Below are positions 19,584-29,601 of a stretch of 64,000 nt of DNA, in pieces. The position numbers and the translations under genes are program-made. Within the stretch, counting starts at the first letter, position 1. Every line of letters begins with the position of its first letter. The notes under the pieces were generated by a model. That model saw only the letters and a program-made list of their open reading frames with translations. It had not been told where the DNA came from and made no database searches. Source of the stretch: Diacronema lutheri (lineage: Eukaryota; Haptophyta; Pavlovophyceae; Pavlovales; Pavlovaceae); contig JAGTXO010000039.1 of the NCBI GenBank assembly GCA_019448385.1, positions 248,001 to 312,000 of the forward strand, read 5' to 3'.

Positions 19584-19961
19584 CTACAATCGGCACCCGT
19601 CTCTCCGGAGGCTGTGAGGCAGCACCCGCGGTACGCACGCGCCATCACCTGCCTCGCGAGGCTCGCCACTGATGCACGCACGCAGGCGACGGGCACACGC
19701 GGGCGCGGCGGGCGGAGTCACGAGGCCAGAGGACACGCGCGTACGACGCCGCGCGCCGCGCAGGGCGCGGGCGCCCCCGCGCGATCGAGGCGCGCGTACC
19801 GCCTGCCTGAGGCACTTGTAGAGCGCCTGGTACTCACGCTCGCAGACGCCGCGCTCAATATTGGACGCGTTCGACGCAATGCACTGCCCGTAGCCCGTCA
19901 CCTCGGCCGGGCAGGCGGCAAAGGAGGCCGAGAGCCGCGCGAGCTGCCGCCGCTCCGGCAT
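19584..19961 (-). CDS. Twin CX9C protein, NDUFAF8-like
   Basis: The confident part is about 50 residues from the ATG at 19961. It contains C-PAEVTGYGQ-C and C-EREYQALYK-C, each with exactly nine residues between cysteines, in the helix-hairpin pattern of CHCH proteins. Order and context (FAACPAEVTGYGQC, then a CxREYxAL block) resemble NDUFAF8, a small intermembrane-space factor for complex I assembly. After CLRQA the frame becomes Arg-rich and low quality to a stop at 19584. A GTACGC donor right there suggests a second short exon; candidate acceptors lie between about 19610 and 19680 and I cannot choose. Divergent from the DENN gene across 51 bp. Confidence 0.6.
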   Translation of the reverse strand: MPERRQLARLSASFAACPAEVTGYGQCIASNASNIERGVCEREYQALYKCLRQAVRAPRSRGGARALRGARRRTRVSSGLVTPPAAPACARRLRACISGEPREAGDGACVPRVLPHSLRRDGCRL

Positions 19962-20012
19962 TTTGGAAGCTCCTGAAGCCGCCACAAGACGTGCGAAAAC
20001 ATCCTTCAAGGG

Positions 20013-22689
20013 ATGGCGGCGGACACGGAGCCGCTGTTTTCGCACTTCCTTGTGGTGCGTCTCACGGAGTCACAGGGCGGTGGGCTCAAGCCCGAGATCA
20101 AGTTCCAGCGTTCGACGCGCAGCGGCGAGCAGCTGCTAAAGACGTGCGTCAACTTTTGCTTCCCCGCGCTCGAGGACGCCGGCAGAACCACGTGGCCCGC
20201 GAGGTGCTGCGGCGCGCGCACGCGCTGGGCGCGAATCGCGCGGCGGGCACGCGGCGGGCCGCGCGCGCTCGCGCGCGCGCCGGGCCGATGGGGCGCACGG
20301 CGCGTGCCCTCGCCCTGCACGCGCGCGCGCGCAGCGAGTCGTTCACGTACACGCTCACGGAGGACGACGGCACGCGGCTGTTCGGCTACTGCCGACGGCT
20401 GCTCGAGCCGCCGCGCACGCTGCCCGACGCGATCTGCATCCTGACGCGGCGGCAATGGTCGTCCTTCTACGCGCACATGCTCGACATCCTGCAGCTCCAC
20501 TACGACCTCGCCGCGTTCGTCCCGCCGTTCATCGACGCGGTCGCGCGCACGCCCGCGCCACGGGCGGGCACCGCGTGCATCGTCAGCCCATGGGGCGCTT
20601 CCGGCGAGAGCTTCCGGCTGCACGCGCCGGACGAGAGCATGCCCGCCGTTGCGAGCTTTGAGCTGCTTTTCACCACACTCGGCACCGTCAACGTCATCCG
20701 CCTCGTCGCCGCGCTCGTGCACGAGAGCCGCGTGGTGATCATCGGCGCGCGCCTCTCCGACGTGTCGACCGTTGCGCACTCGGCGGCCGCGCTGCTCGCG
20801 CCCTTCACGTGGCAACACGTCTTCATCCCGGTGTTGCCCACCTCGATGATCGACTACGTCTGCGCGCCCATGCCCTTTGTCGTCGGCGTTCTCGAGGCAC
20901 ACCGACCGCTGCTGCAGCAGCAACCGATGGAGCAGTGCGTCTTTGTCGAGCTTGACCGCGGCAAGCTTCGCGGCGACGACGACGTGCCGCAACTCCCGCG
21001 GTGCGCGGCGGGGCGCGCGGCGCGCGCGCGGCGCCCCGCCACAATCGCCGCGCGGCGCGGCGCCTCACACGCGCGCCGCGGCGCCTCACACGCGCGCCGC
21101 CGCGCCGCGCCGCGCCGCGCCGCGCCGCGCCGCCGCGCAGCCCGTCCCGCGACGCGCTGTTCCGACGGCTCGAGGCTCTCAAGTCAGCGCGCAGCGGCCA
21201 CCCGCGGTACGACCCGCGGCAGGTGACGGACGCGTTCCTCAGCCTCTTCGCCGAGGTGCTGCACGACTACCGCGAGTTTGTGCACGAAGGCAAGGCGCAG
21301 GGCGCGCGCGAGCAGGTCGAAGCGGCGAGGCGAGGCGGCGGTCGGCAGCCGCGCATCGCGCTCGACGAGCTCTTCGACCATGCCGGCTTCGTCGACGCGC
21401 AGCCCAAGGAGGCGCAGCCGTTCATCGCGTCGCTGCGCGGCGTGCAGATGTGGGAGGCGTGGCTCTCCGACGCGCTGCTGACGCCCGCCGACGAGCGCTC
21501 GGCACGGCCGTTTGACCGGCGCCTCGTCGACGTGGCCGCGCGCTTCGCCACTCTCCCCGGGCCGCTCGACGGCAAGCCCAAACTGTCGAGCAAGGAGCGC
21601 GCGCGCGAGGCCGTCGTCGGCCTGCGCTTCGCCATCGCGTCCGCGACGACGGGCAGCGTGCCCGCGCCAGCCAGGTTGCTCGGCGTGGGCGCGCGTGCCG
21701 GTCCTGGCGCGGGCGGCATGCTGCCCGCGCCGAGCCAGCAGCAGCAGGCGCAGCACCATCACCGCGCGGAGCAAGTGGCCGCGGCCGTGGTGCACGCGCG
21801 AGCGGCGGGCGCGCAGCAGCTGCACGCCGCGCAGGCGCGCGCGCGCACCGTGGCGAGCAGCTTGCGCGAGCGGTCGGCGCAGCTGGCGGTGCGGCGGGCA
21901 GGCAGTGCGGGGCAGGACGCCGGCGACGTGGAGGCGGACGAATTCCTTGCCACCATCGTCGTGCACACGAACGACGCGGGTGCGGCCGAGGTCGGCGATG
22001 GCGGCAAGGGTGGCGCCGCGCGCTGTGGCGCGCGCGCGCCCGGGGGTGGCGCAGAGCTGCTCGACCAACAGCGCGACTCGCTTCTACGCCTCTCGACAGA
22101 CGATGAGTTTGATGGCGCCTTCTCGCCGTCCGTGCTGAGCTGTGCGGCAGCGTACGAGCCGATGCGCGGGAACGCACATAGCTACGCCGCCGCCGGCCCG
22201 GCGTCCGAGGCGGCGGGTGTCGGCGGTGCGCTCAAGCGCCTCGGGATCGCGGAGCCAAACGGCACGGACGCGCGTGCGCTCTTGCTCGGCTTGGACACGG
22301 GCAAAGCGCCGCTCGGTGCAAGCGCGCACGGCGGCTTGGACGACGCGCAGCTCCTCGGCGCCTTCGGCTCGCCCGCAGCGCAGCCGCGTCGAGGCACGTC
22401 TTACCCTGCGCCATCGTCGAGTGCGTTCCCGCTGGTGGACGTGCACCCCGCGTCGGACCACGACGCGCTTGCGTCTCTCTTCTCATCGCCGGCTGTGCCG
22501 AGTGGGCCGACGGTCGTGGGGGAGCTACAGCCGTGGCACGCGCCCTTCTTGGCGTCTTCGGCGCAGCCGGCGCAGCCGCGCGGTGGCGTGTCCGCCGCGG
22601 GCGTGCCCGACTTTGGGCTGCTCCTGTCGAGCCCAGGGTGGAGCGCGCCCGGCCACGCGCAGCCACCCCCGGCCGGCAACTTGCTGTGA
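20013..22689 (+). CDS. DENN-domain protein (connecdenn-like)
   Basis: Exons 20013-20203, 20335-21000 and 21141-22689 give about 801 residues. The N-terminus is a uDENN-like start (LFSHFLVVRLTE). After the first junction come SFTYTLTEDDGTRLFGYCRR, typical of DENN1 proteins, and the cDENN core with LRLVAALVHESRVVIIGARL-type residues, SMIDYVCAPMPFVVGV and a dDENN part in exon 3 to about residue 470. DENN proteins are Rab guanine-nucleotide exchange factors at endosomes. The remainder is Ala/Gly/Ser-rich with acidic-hydrophobic DALASLF and DFGLLL motifs that could bind clathrin or adaptors, as the connecdenn tail does (inference). The first donor is uncertain: 20191 also fits the phase. Intron 21001-21140 is GTGCGC. 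Confidence 0.82.
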
Positions 22690-22739
22690 CGCCCATGGCA
22701 TCTGACGCCCTAGGTCTGACAGGCTGTGCGCTCCGACTG

Positions 22740-23543
22740 TCAGCTTGGCGCACTCGCGCCAGCGGACGCGAGGATCTGCCTCAACCGGCGGTTCTCCTCG
22801 AGCAGCTGCTTGCGCCGCCTCGCGGATGCGTTGCCGCTCGGTACGCGCCCGTCACCCACGGCTCGCTCGTACGCGGCGCCCGTCGGCTCGAGCACGAGTC
22901 CGTTGGAGTGCGGCTTCCAGATTGAACGCAAGAGCTTGTCGACCTCGGCCTGCTCGATGCTGCGCTCCTTGCGCCCGGCCATCGCGTCCGCAATGCGCGC
23001 GCGGACGTGTGGCGCAACCTCGCTCAACTCGAGCCTGCGCTCGGCCTCGGCCCTCGTGGGCATGTACTCAGCGAGTAGCCGAGCCTTCGGAGGCTTGCCG
23101 TACCGGTCCGTTGGCTCGCCTGCGCGCGCACGCCGCTCCAGCTCCTCCTTGGCGCACACGCCGACCGTGCCCTGCTCCCACGCGCGCGCGAGCAGCCCGG
23201 TGCCAGAGCCGTGGATCTCCCACGCGGCGGTACGCACGCCTGCGTACGCACCGGGCACGTGTGGCGTGTGTTGGGTCAGGTACGGCGGGTCCAGCTTGTC
23301 GCGGTCCGCGTCCCGATTCTTCTCGTACGTCCGGCGAGACACGAGGAAGGCCGCGCGTCGCTCGTCGGCCATCAGCTCCGTAGTAACCGCGGCCGTGACC
23401 GTGACGGGTGACAGGTGCGCGGGCTCGGTCACTCCGACCGTCCGACGGGCCAATTCACAAGACGGCGACCATGCGTCACTCGCCCGCCCGACGAGCCCCT
23501 CGCCGATGCCCCACCGCCGACTCAAGCCGTGGCTTGGCTTCAT
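22740..23543 (-). CDS. Uncharacterised helical protein, 5' end disrupted
   Basis: A 267-codon frame that I do not recognise. It contains SRRTYEKNRDADRDKLDPPY, then HVPGAYAGVRTAAWEIHGSG, several charged helices, and a leucine-zipper-like end (RKQLLEENRRLRQILA). The composition of short charged helices with conserved Tyr/Pro resembles axonemal proteins, but this is impressionistic. The apparent ATG (23541-23543) straddles the edge of the inserted element: TG comes from the target-site duplication and A from the element's first base. The true 5' end therefore probably lay upstream. Past the element (24235 onward, minus) the same frame stays open for about 90 codons but has no ATG. Confidence 0.5.
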   Translation of the reverse strand: MKPSHGLSRRWGIGEGLVGRASDAWSPSCELARRTVGVTEPAHLSPVTVTAAVTTELMADERRAAFLVSRRTYEKNRDADRDKLDPPYLTQHTPHVPGAYAGVRTAAWEIHGSGTGLLARAWEQGTVGVCAKEELERRARAGEPTDRYGKPPKARLLAEYMPTRAEAERRLELSEVAPHVRARIADAMAGRKERSIEQAEVDKLLRSIWKPHSNGLVLEPTGAAYERAVGDGRVPSGNASARRRKQLLEENRRLRQILASAGASAPS

Positions 23544-24229
23544 GTTGGGATAAAGGAGCAGACTATACGAGTCAGCTACCCCGACGTCGGGGTAGCTGAC
23601 TCGTATAGTCTGCTCCTTTATCCCAACATAACCCGAGTTCGATCTGGGAAGTTTGTGACGGAGTTGGCTCTCTCCGCTCGGGCACAGCATGACAGCATGT
23701 CACCCGAGACGCCCGAGCTACCTAGCACTCGGCACGTTCGTCACCGCCAGGTACTGTGTGCACCAGTCACCTGCGCGGCCACGCGTCCCACACTAAGAAT
23801 GTGAGACGCCATGCTTTCCTATCTCCCGGGAAAGCACCGGTCCCGCCCCGCCGGACTGATCCCAAAGACATGCGTTCACCCAGATTCGAACTCGCGCCAT
23901 GTTGGGATAAAGGAGCAGACTATACGAGTCAGCTACCCCGACGTCGGGGTGGGACCGGTGCTTTCCCGGGAGATAGGAAAGCATGGCGTCTCACATTCTT
24001 AGTGTGGGACGCGTGGCCGCGCAGGTGACTGGTGCACACAGTACCTGGCGGTGACGAACGTGCCGAGTGCTAGGTAGCTCGGGCGTCTCGGGTGACATGC
24101 TGTCATGCTGTGCCCGAGCGGAGAGAGCCAACTCCGTCACAAACTTCCCAGATCGAACTCGGGTTATGTTGGGATAAAGGAGCAGACTATACAAGTCTGA
24201 CTCGTATAGTCTGCTCCTTTATCCCAACA
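23543..24229. mobile_element. 687-bp inverted-repeat element with 5-bp target duplication
   Basis: The element begins TGTTGGG and ends CCCAACA, flanked by CTTCA at 23538-23542 and 24230-24234. Each end is a hairpin of the motif tgttgggataaaggagcaga plus 13 more bases facing its own inverse copy (23543-23628 and 24167-24229). Inside, a 216-bp perfect inverted repeat (23629-23844 and 23951-24166) surrounds a 106-bp spacer that holds another terminal-motif copy at 23900-23932 and the palindrome ccccgacgtcgggg. There is no coding capacity. TG/CA ends and a 5-bp duplication are typical of integrase-type insertion (LTR kin such as short TRIM elements); terminal inversion would also fit a foldback MITE. 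Identical arms suggest a young insertion or recent inverted duplication. Confidence 0.8.
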
Positions 24230-24234
24230 CTTCA

Positions 24235-24598
24235 CACCTGGCGATCGGCTCACCCGCCCGGAGCCGGCCAGCGGCCAGCGGCCGAGCGCCTTCTGGCGCT
24301 CGTGACGGCACTGGCGCCGCCGCAGCGGCAGAACACGCCGCTCTCCACCGCAGCCGTCGCGCTGGCGCGCGACCGTGACCGCACCGACGCGCGCGGTTCG
24401 CGCTGCGCCTGGCGGGCATCCCTGCAGCCCACGGTGGCCTTGGTCAGACTGCGCACGTGCGCGAGTGTCGCACGCGCGGGCGGCGGCGCGGGCGCGCCGC
24501 ACGCTGCGGCGCGTTGCAGCCGCTTGCCACCGCGCGAGCGAGCGCGGCCAGCTGGGGCTGGCGGCCGTCGAGCGCGGCCGGGCGCGCGCCGGCTCCCC
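24235..24598. other. Non-coding or unresolved gap
   Basis: This 364-bp stretch lies between the inserted element and the 3' end of the eIF4E-like gene. Frames on both strands are open but Arg/Ala-rich. It may contain the original 5' exon or leader of the gene at 22740-23543. I see no RNA gene or repeat in it. Confidence 0.3.
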
Positions 24599-25480
24599 CT
24601 AAGAGTGCGATCGAAACTCCCACACGAGGGGCTTCTTCGGGTCGTTGAAGACATTTTGCAGCGCCTCTTTCAACTTGTCCATCGCCGCCTTCGACTTGAA
24701 CCACAGCTCGAGGCGGTACATGGGCTTGTGCCGCACTGACTTATCGACGACGCGCGCGCCCGTGACGTCGCTGTCGGCGCCGTTGTCGAGCGTCTCCCCG
24801 ATCATGCCGAGGGCGAGCTTCGTCCAGACATCGTCGAGGTATGGGAGCGGGATTGCCTTCCTGATGAACCATTCGCCGCCCTGGCGGTTCATCTTGTCTT
24901 CCCACTCCGGCCTGATGCCCGCCTTGAAGAGCGAGAGCGATTCGATCACGCGGTCGCCGACCTTCTTGTTGGCCTTGCCGTCGAAGAAGATGGCGGAGGG
25001 CTTAGGCACGTTGTTCCATGCGCGCCAAAAGTCCTCGACGGTCGAAAACTCGATCAGCTTTGCCATGTTTTGCTCGTACGCCGCCTGGCTGCGGGCCGCC
25101 GTGCGGCTGTCGGCGGCTCTGTGCTCCCAGATCGCCCAGCCCGACTCGAGCGGGTGCGGCCCCGGCGGCGGCGCGGCCAACGGCGCTTCGGGCCCGGCAG
25201 TCGGGCGGCCGCCATTGGCGCCCGCGGCCTGTGCGCTCTGCCTCTCTCCCCCATCCTCGTCCCCCTCCTCGCCCTCCGCGAACGCACCGCGAGCGTCGGC
25301 GGCTGCCGCCGTGCGCTTCTGCTCCCACGCCCTCCGCTCCTCGTCGGCCGTCGGGGCGTGCGAGCCGGCGTCGGGCGAATCGTGCGGACCGGAGGGCGAA
25401 TCGCCCACGGTCGGGTGCACGTTGCTCACCGGATCCACCGTCAGCCCCTTGGTCTCGCGTGTCTTGAGCGAGTCGCCCAT
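24599..25480 (-). CDS. eIF4E-family cap-binding protein, protist-type
   Basis: A single-exon protein of 293 residues starting at the ATG at 25480. Residues 1-110 are a polar, low-complexity extension. The eIF4E core follows: HPLESGWAIWEHR, LIEFSTVEDFWRAWNNVPKPS, GIRPEWEDKMNRQGGEWFIR, LGMIGETLDNG, TGARVVDKS and MYRLELWFKS. The cap-stacking tryptophan in PEWED and its Glu partner are present, whereas the other cap Trp position is occupied by Tyr/Glu-type residues (AAYEQNM). An extra segment of about 15 residues (FFDGKANKKVGDRVIES region) between two conserved tryptophans is like the insertion known from alveolate and other protist eIF4Es. It diverges from a coiled-coil gene across only 73 bp. 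Confidence 0.82.
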   Translation of the reverse strand: MGDSLKTRETKGLTVDPVSNVHPTVGDSPSGPHDSPDAGSHAPTADEERRAWEQKRTAAAADARGAFAEGEEGDEDGGERQSAQAAGANGGRPTAGPEAPLAAPPPGPHPLESGWAIWEHRAADSRTAARSQAAYEQNMAKLIEFSTVEDFWRAWNNVPKPSAIFFDGKANKKVGDRVIESLSLFKAGIRPEWEDKMNRQGGEWFIRKAIPLPYLDDVWTKLALGMIGETLDNGADSDVTGARVVDKSVRHKPMYRLELWFKSKAAMDKLKEALQNVFNDPKKPLVWEFRSHS

Positions 25481-25553
25481 CTTGATGGCCGCGTCACGCG
25501 GAGCCGGACAGGCGCACGACGCACACAACCGGAAAATAAGTAAATACTCCGTG
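25481..25553. promoter_or_regulatory. 73-bp bidirectional promoter
   Basis: Divergent start codons at 25480 (minus) and 25554 (plus) leave 73 bp, with an AT-richer ggaaaataagtaaatactcc segment in the middle. It must host two transcription starts or overlapping transcripts. Confidence 0.4.
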
Positions 25554-26454
25554 ATGGCGGCGGCGGCGCTTCTCGTCGCGCTGTACGTCTCGTCGTCCAG
25601 GGTCGGGGGCAACAACTTGGTCGATCTCGGCGCGGCGCTCGCGCCGAGCGCGGGGCAGCGAGGCGTGCCTAATGGCGAGGACGCCGCCATTCGCGCAGTC
25701 TTCGGCCCGTTCGGCGCCAGCAAGCAGCGGCTCGCCGAGCTGCTCGCGAGGCATGCGTCCGAGCAGCAGGCGGCGGCGCACGCGCTGCAGAGGAAGGACG
25801 AAGAGGCGCACGCGCACGCGCGGCGCGCGTACGAATTGCAGCACGCGCTTGGCGCGCGCGACCAGCTCGTCGCTGCCCTCCAGCGCGAGCTGCAGCAGCT
25901 GCAGCAGCAGGCGGCGGAGACGACGCGCACCGCTGAGGCGCTGCGCGCGGCGCACGCGGCCGTCGCGCCCGCGCTGCTCGCGGCGGACGCCGAGCTGAAC
26001 GCGACGCGATCGCGTGCGGAGCGGGCGGACGCGCTCGAGGCCGAGCTCAACGCCACCCGCGCGCGCGCCGACGACGCGCTCGCGCAGCTCGGCGCGCTCG
26101 AGAGCAGGGCTGCGGCCGTCGCCGAGCAGGCGGCGCACGAGGACGCGCTCGCCGACGTGCGGCTCGAGCTCGACGCGCTGCGCGCAGACTTGGGCGAGGC
26201 GCGCGCGCGCGCTATGGCGCTCGAGGCGCAGCTCACCGCCGCCAAGGCCGCTGCTGACGCCACGGCCGCTACTGAGGCAGCCGCCGCGCCGCCCCCGAGC
26301 GACGCGGCCGCCGCCGCGCGCGCAGCGGAGGCGGTGGCGCGCGCGCAGGAGGCCGCGGCGACCGAGGCCGCGGACACGGCGCGCGCGCACGCGCTCGATC
26401 TCGCCGCGCTGCGCGCCAAGCTCGCGCGCGCGCAACGTCGACTGGCGGTGGTGC

Positions 26455-26494
<40 letters not shown>

Positions 26495-27230
26495 CGGCGT
26501 GGCGGCGGCCGACGGCGTCTCGGCCGCCGCGTCGGGCGCGGAGGGCGAAGAGGCGGAGGGTGCGGCTGCCGAGAGCACGGACGGCGCGGGCGCCGAGCCC
26601 GCCGCCGCGCCCGCGCGCCCAAAGCACGTGCGCGCGCTCGAGGCGAAGTTGCGTGCGTCGCGCGCCAACGCGACGCAGCTCGCCGTTGACTTGGCGCGGC
26701 TGCGTGCGTGGCATGAGCGGCTGTCGGCGCAGCAGCGCGCGGACGCGGCGCAGCTCGCGCAGCTGCGGGACGCCGGCCGCGCCGCGCCGCCCGACGACAC
26801 GAACCGCCTGCTCGATGAGCTGCGCGCGCAGGTCACGATTGCGCAAGAGGACGCGCGTCTCTCGAGCCGCCGGCTCGCGGAGGCGCGCGACGGCGCGCGC
26901 GCGCTCGCCGAGCAGGCGCAGGCGCAGCTGCGCGCCGAGCTGGAGGCCGCACGCGAAGCGCATGCGCGCGACGTGCACGAGATGCGCGCCCAGATCGCCG
27001 CGCTCGAGCGCGCGCCGCCGGCGGCGGCGCGATCGCGCCGCGCGCGCGCGCCGGGCGAGCGCGCGCCGGCGGCGCCGGCGGCGGGCGCGCGCGCGCGCTC
27101 GCGGCTCGAGGGCGCGTCGAGAGCGCCGCAGAGCGCGAGGGCGCCGCAGAGCGCGAGGCGGACGGGCGGCGCCGCGCGCAGCAGCGCCGCGCGCGCGGCC
27201 GAGCCGAAAGCGGAACCTGATAGCGAGTGA
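25554..27230 (+). CDS. Signal-anchored coiled-coil protein
   Basis: 558 residues, one exon. The start at 25554 gives MAAAALLVALYVSSS, a short hydrophobic N-terminus fitting a signal anchor or signal peptide. Residues 55-260 and 330-480 are continuous Ala/Glu/Leu/Arg heptads (for example AALQRELQQLQQQAAETT), separated by an acidic, Gly/Ala-rich hinge containing an (AD) run at about 303-313. The C-terminus is Arg/Ala-rich with a repeated RAPQSA motif. A tethering or golgin-like role is possible but not shown. I do not recognise a family. The following 489 bp to the next start contain no gene. Confidence 0.65.
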
Positions 27231-27719
27231 GTGCGGGGTGGCTGTCTGGCTGACTGGCAGTCAGTCATACAATCTCAAAAACGACACCCACTCTGGCAGC
27301 GCCGCCGCGCGCACCCGCGCAAGCACTCCCAGGGCGCGGGTGCGGCGGCGGCGCAGCTCGGCTGCCGCACGGCCGCGCAGCGCGCGGTCGGTGTCCGCGC
27401 AGCGCGCGGGCGCCCAGCGATTGGCATCGGTGTCACGCGCTGTCCAGCGTCAGCACGGTCGTTTGCCGGCTCGCAGGACCCAAACGGGCCGGTGCTGGCG
27501 CGTCCCCATCACTCATCATCAGCCTCAGACTGGGGCCGACTTGAATTTCGAGCGGCCCCGCGCCGTTACGCATTTGCAGTGGTGTACGACCCCGGCAAGC
27601 TCGCCAAGCGACGGCCTGGGTGGCGGCAGCGTCGCTCAGCCGGAGGCAAAGCAGCGGCGGAGGCGCCCACGCTCACTCGCGCCTGGAGGCAGATTGCGCG
27701 CGCCGCGCGTGGGTATCCA
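27231..27719. other. Intergenic region
   Basis: 489 bp between the stop of the coiled-coil gene and the start codon at 27720. It is somewhat less GC-rich than the genes and includes a short imperfect palindrome at about 27248-27270 (ctgactggcagtcagtcat). The frame of the next gene is open here but offers no ATG, so I treat the region as 3' flank plus promoter and 5' leader. Confidence 0.35.
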
Positions 27720-29504
27720 ATGGAACGCCCGTCGTCCGCCGCGTCCTTTTTTGCGCACTCGCCGACCAAGCCACGCCTTCCCAACCTGACGCCGCGGTCG
27801 TCCGAGGCGTGCAGACGGCACGGCGTGGACCCTATAGAGCTGGTCGCGCTACCACTCGGCGCGTTCCGCGAGCCTGGCCAATCGCTGCACGTCGCGCGCG
27901 TCAAGCACGACGCGTTCGAGGCGATCCGCATCGCGACGCTGCAAAAGGTCAACGCCGAGCGCCTGCGCCTCGTTGAGATCGAGGAGAGCGGCGGGCAGCT
28001 GCGCGACGACACCCTGTTCCGATACGCGCCACGCGTTGAGCGCCACGTGCCCAAGTCAAGTGCCGAGCTCGCAAGCGCGGCGCAGGCCGAGCGACTCGCA
28101 TCCGCGGCGGTGCAGCGCGACCGCGCGCAGCTCGCCGCGATCCAGGCGCGCGCGCAGCAGGAGATTGAAACGGTCATCCTGCACGAGCTGCACACGCAGC
28201 GTGCGCAAGACGAGCGCGACGCGCGCAACCGCGCCGACGCCGCGCGCGCCGACGCGCTCAAGGCCGAGGCCGAGGAGCGGCGCGCGGAGTACGTCGCTGC
28301 GCAGGCGCGGCTCGCGCGCGACCGCGCCGAGCGCGAGGCGGCCGAGCAGTCGCAGCTGCGCGAGGTGCAGGCGAAGAAGCTCGCTGCGGATCAAAAGCGC
28401 GCGGCGATAGAAGCACGGCGCGAGGCCGAGTACCGCGACGCCAACCGGCGCAAGGAGATTCAGATCCGCGCGAAGGCGGAGGTGCGCAAGGCGAGGCATG
28501 GCGAGGCGCTCCGCGCGCACGAGGCGGCCGTCGCTGAGAAGAAGCGGCGGGACGACGAGGCCGAGCGCGCGCGGCAGCAGCGGCTGGCGGAGCAGAAGGC
28601 GCGCACCGCCGCACAGAACGCCGCGCGCCGCGAGAAGATGCTCGAGCGCGTGCGCGCGGCCGCGAGCGCGCACGAGCACAGCCAGGCACAGCTCGCGCGC
28701 CAGCTGCTCGAGCGCGAGGCTGAGGCGGAGGAGCGGCGGCTGCGCTGGGAGGCGGCCAAGGCGGAGTACCTGGCGATGGTTGCCGCGCGCTCCGCTGAGA
28801 AGCAGGCCAAGGCCAACGGGCTGCTCCGCGAGCTCGAGCGCTCGAACGACAAGTACGCTGACGCCGTCCTCGAGAAGCAAGCCGCCGCCGAGGGCAACCG
28901 CAAGTCCTTCCACGCACAGCTGCGCGAGAGCCTCGACCGGCGCGCGGCGAGTCGCTCGATGGCGCTCTTCGAGCGGCACCTCACCGTCGATCGCTCCGCC
29001 CGTCGCGACGAGTACGCGCGCGCGTGCCTCGGCGAGAAGCTCGCGCAGACGGACGAGCGCATCTCATCGATCCGAAACTACCGCGAGCAGTCGCTCCGCG
29101 AGCGCAGGGCGCTCGCGAACCGCACGGCGCAGCAGAAGGAGGAGCTGGCCGAGCGCGTCGAGCGCATGCGGCTGACCAAGGTCTTCGAGCTGCCGCCTGA
29201 GATGCGCGCAAACATACGCAGCCCCGAGTTGCGCACGCTCTTCGACATGTGCGACCGCGACGGGACGGGCAAGATCGCGCTCGCCGACGTGCAGGAGGCG
29301 GTCAAGAGCCTCAGCCAACAGGGGCGGATCACGCGCGACGGGCACATCATCCCAACGGACGACGCGGCCGAATGGGCTGCGATTCGGAGGGGCAGCTTTG
29401 GCAGCGCGAGCGCCGTCGAGCGCGGTGGCTGCGCTCACGCCGACGCGCTCGCACGGTCCGACAGCGACCCACGGCGCGTGCGCGCGGCGTCGCACGAGCA
29501 TTGA
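27720..29504 (+). CDS. Coiled-coil protein with EF-hand-like C-terminus
   Basis: 594 residues from the ATG at 27720. The N-terminus has CRRHGVDPIELVALPLGAF, a motif resembling the short N-terminal signature seen in several flagellar coiled-coil proteins. Residues 110-510 are an uninterrupted Arg/Glu/Ala coiled coil of the trichohyalin type. Near the end (about 525-555) is LFDMCDRDGTGKIALADVQEAV, which fits an EF-hand calcium loop (D-R-D-G-T-G-K-I with a final acidic D). A flagellar or cytoskeletal structural role with calcium sensing is inference. The tail is Ser/Arg-rich. It converges on WDR74. Confidence 0.68.
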   Translation: MERPSSAASFFAHSPTKPRLPNLTPRSSEACRRHGVDPIELVALPLGAFREPGQSLHVARVKHDAFEAIRIATLQKVNAERLRLVEIEESGGQLRDDTLFRYAPRVERHVPKSSAELASAAQAERLASAAVQRDRAQLAAIQARAQQEIETVILHELHTQRAQDERDARNRADAARADALKAEAEERRAEYVAAQARLARDRAEREAAEQSQLREVQAKKLAADQKRAAIEARREAEYRDANRRKEIQIRAKAEVRKARHGEALRAHEAAVAEKKRRDDEAERARQQRLAEQKARTAAQNAARREKMLERVRAAASAHEHSQAQLARQLLEREAEAEERRLRWEAAKAEYLAMVAARSAEKQAKANGLLRELERSNDKYADAVLEKQAAAEGNRKSFHAQLRESLDRRAASRSMALFERHLTVDRSARRDEYARACLGEKLAQTDERISSIRNYREQSLRERRALANRTAQQKEELAERVERMRLTKVFELPPEMRANIRSPELRTLFDMCDRDGTGKIALADVQEAVKSLSQQGRITRDGHIIPTDDAAEWAAIRRGSFGSASAVERGGCAHADALARSDSDPRRVRAASHEH

Positions 29505-29601
29505 GGGCTTGTCGGTGTTGGTTGATGAACCATGCATTGGCGATTGGCGATTTCGCTTGAATTTCGAATGGCCCACAGGATCCGATGCACCTGAAGACAT
29601 T

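Noticed and set aside
23870-23905. tRNA-like B-box (gttcgaatc, minus strand) in the spacer of the foldback element
   Set aside because: No A-box at the right distance and no cloverleaf; it may be a tRNA-derived relic but is not a tRNA gene.
24599-27268. An 889-codon minus frame covering the eIF4E gene and the region antisense to the coiled-coil gene
   Set aside because: Only the part from 25480 down is eIF4E; the upstream Ser/Ala/Arg-rich part is the antisense shadow of the plus-strand coiled-coil gene.
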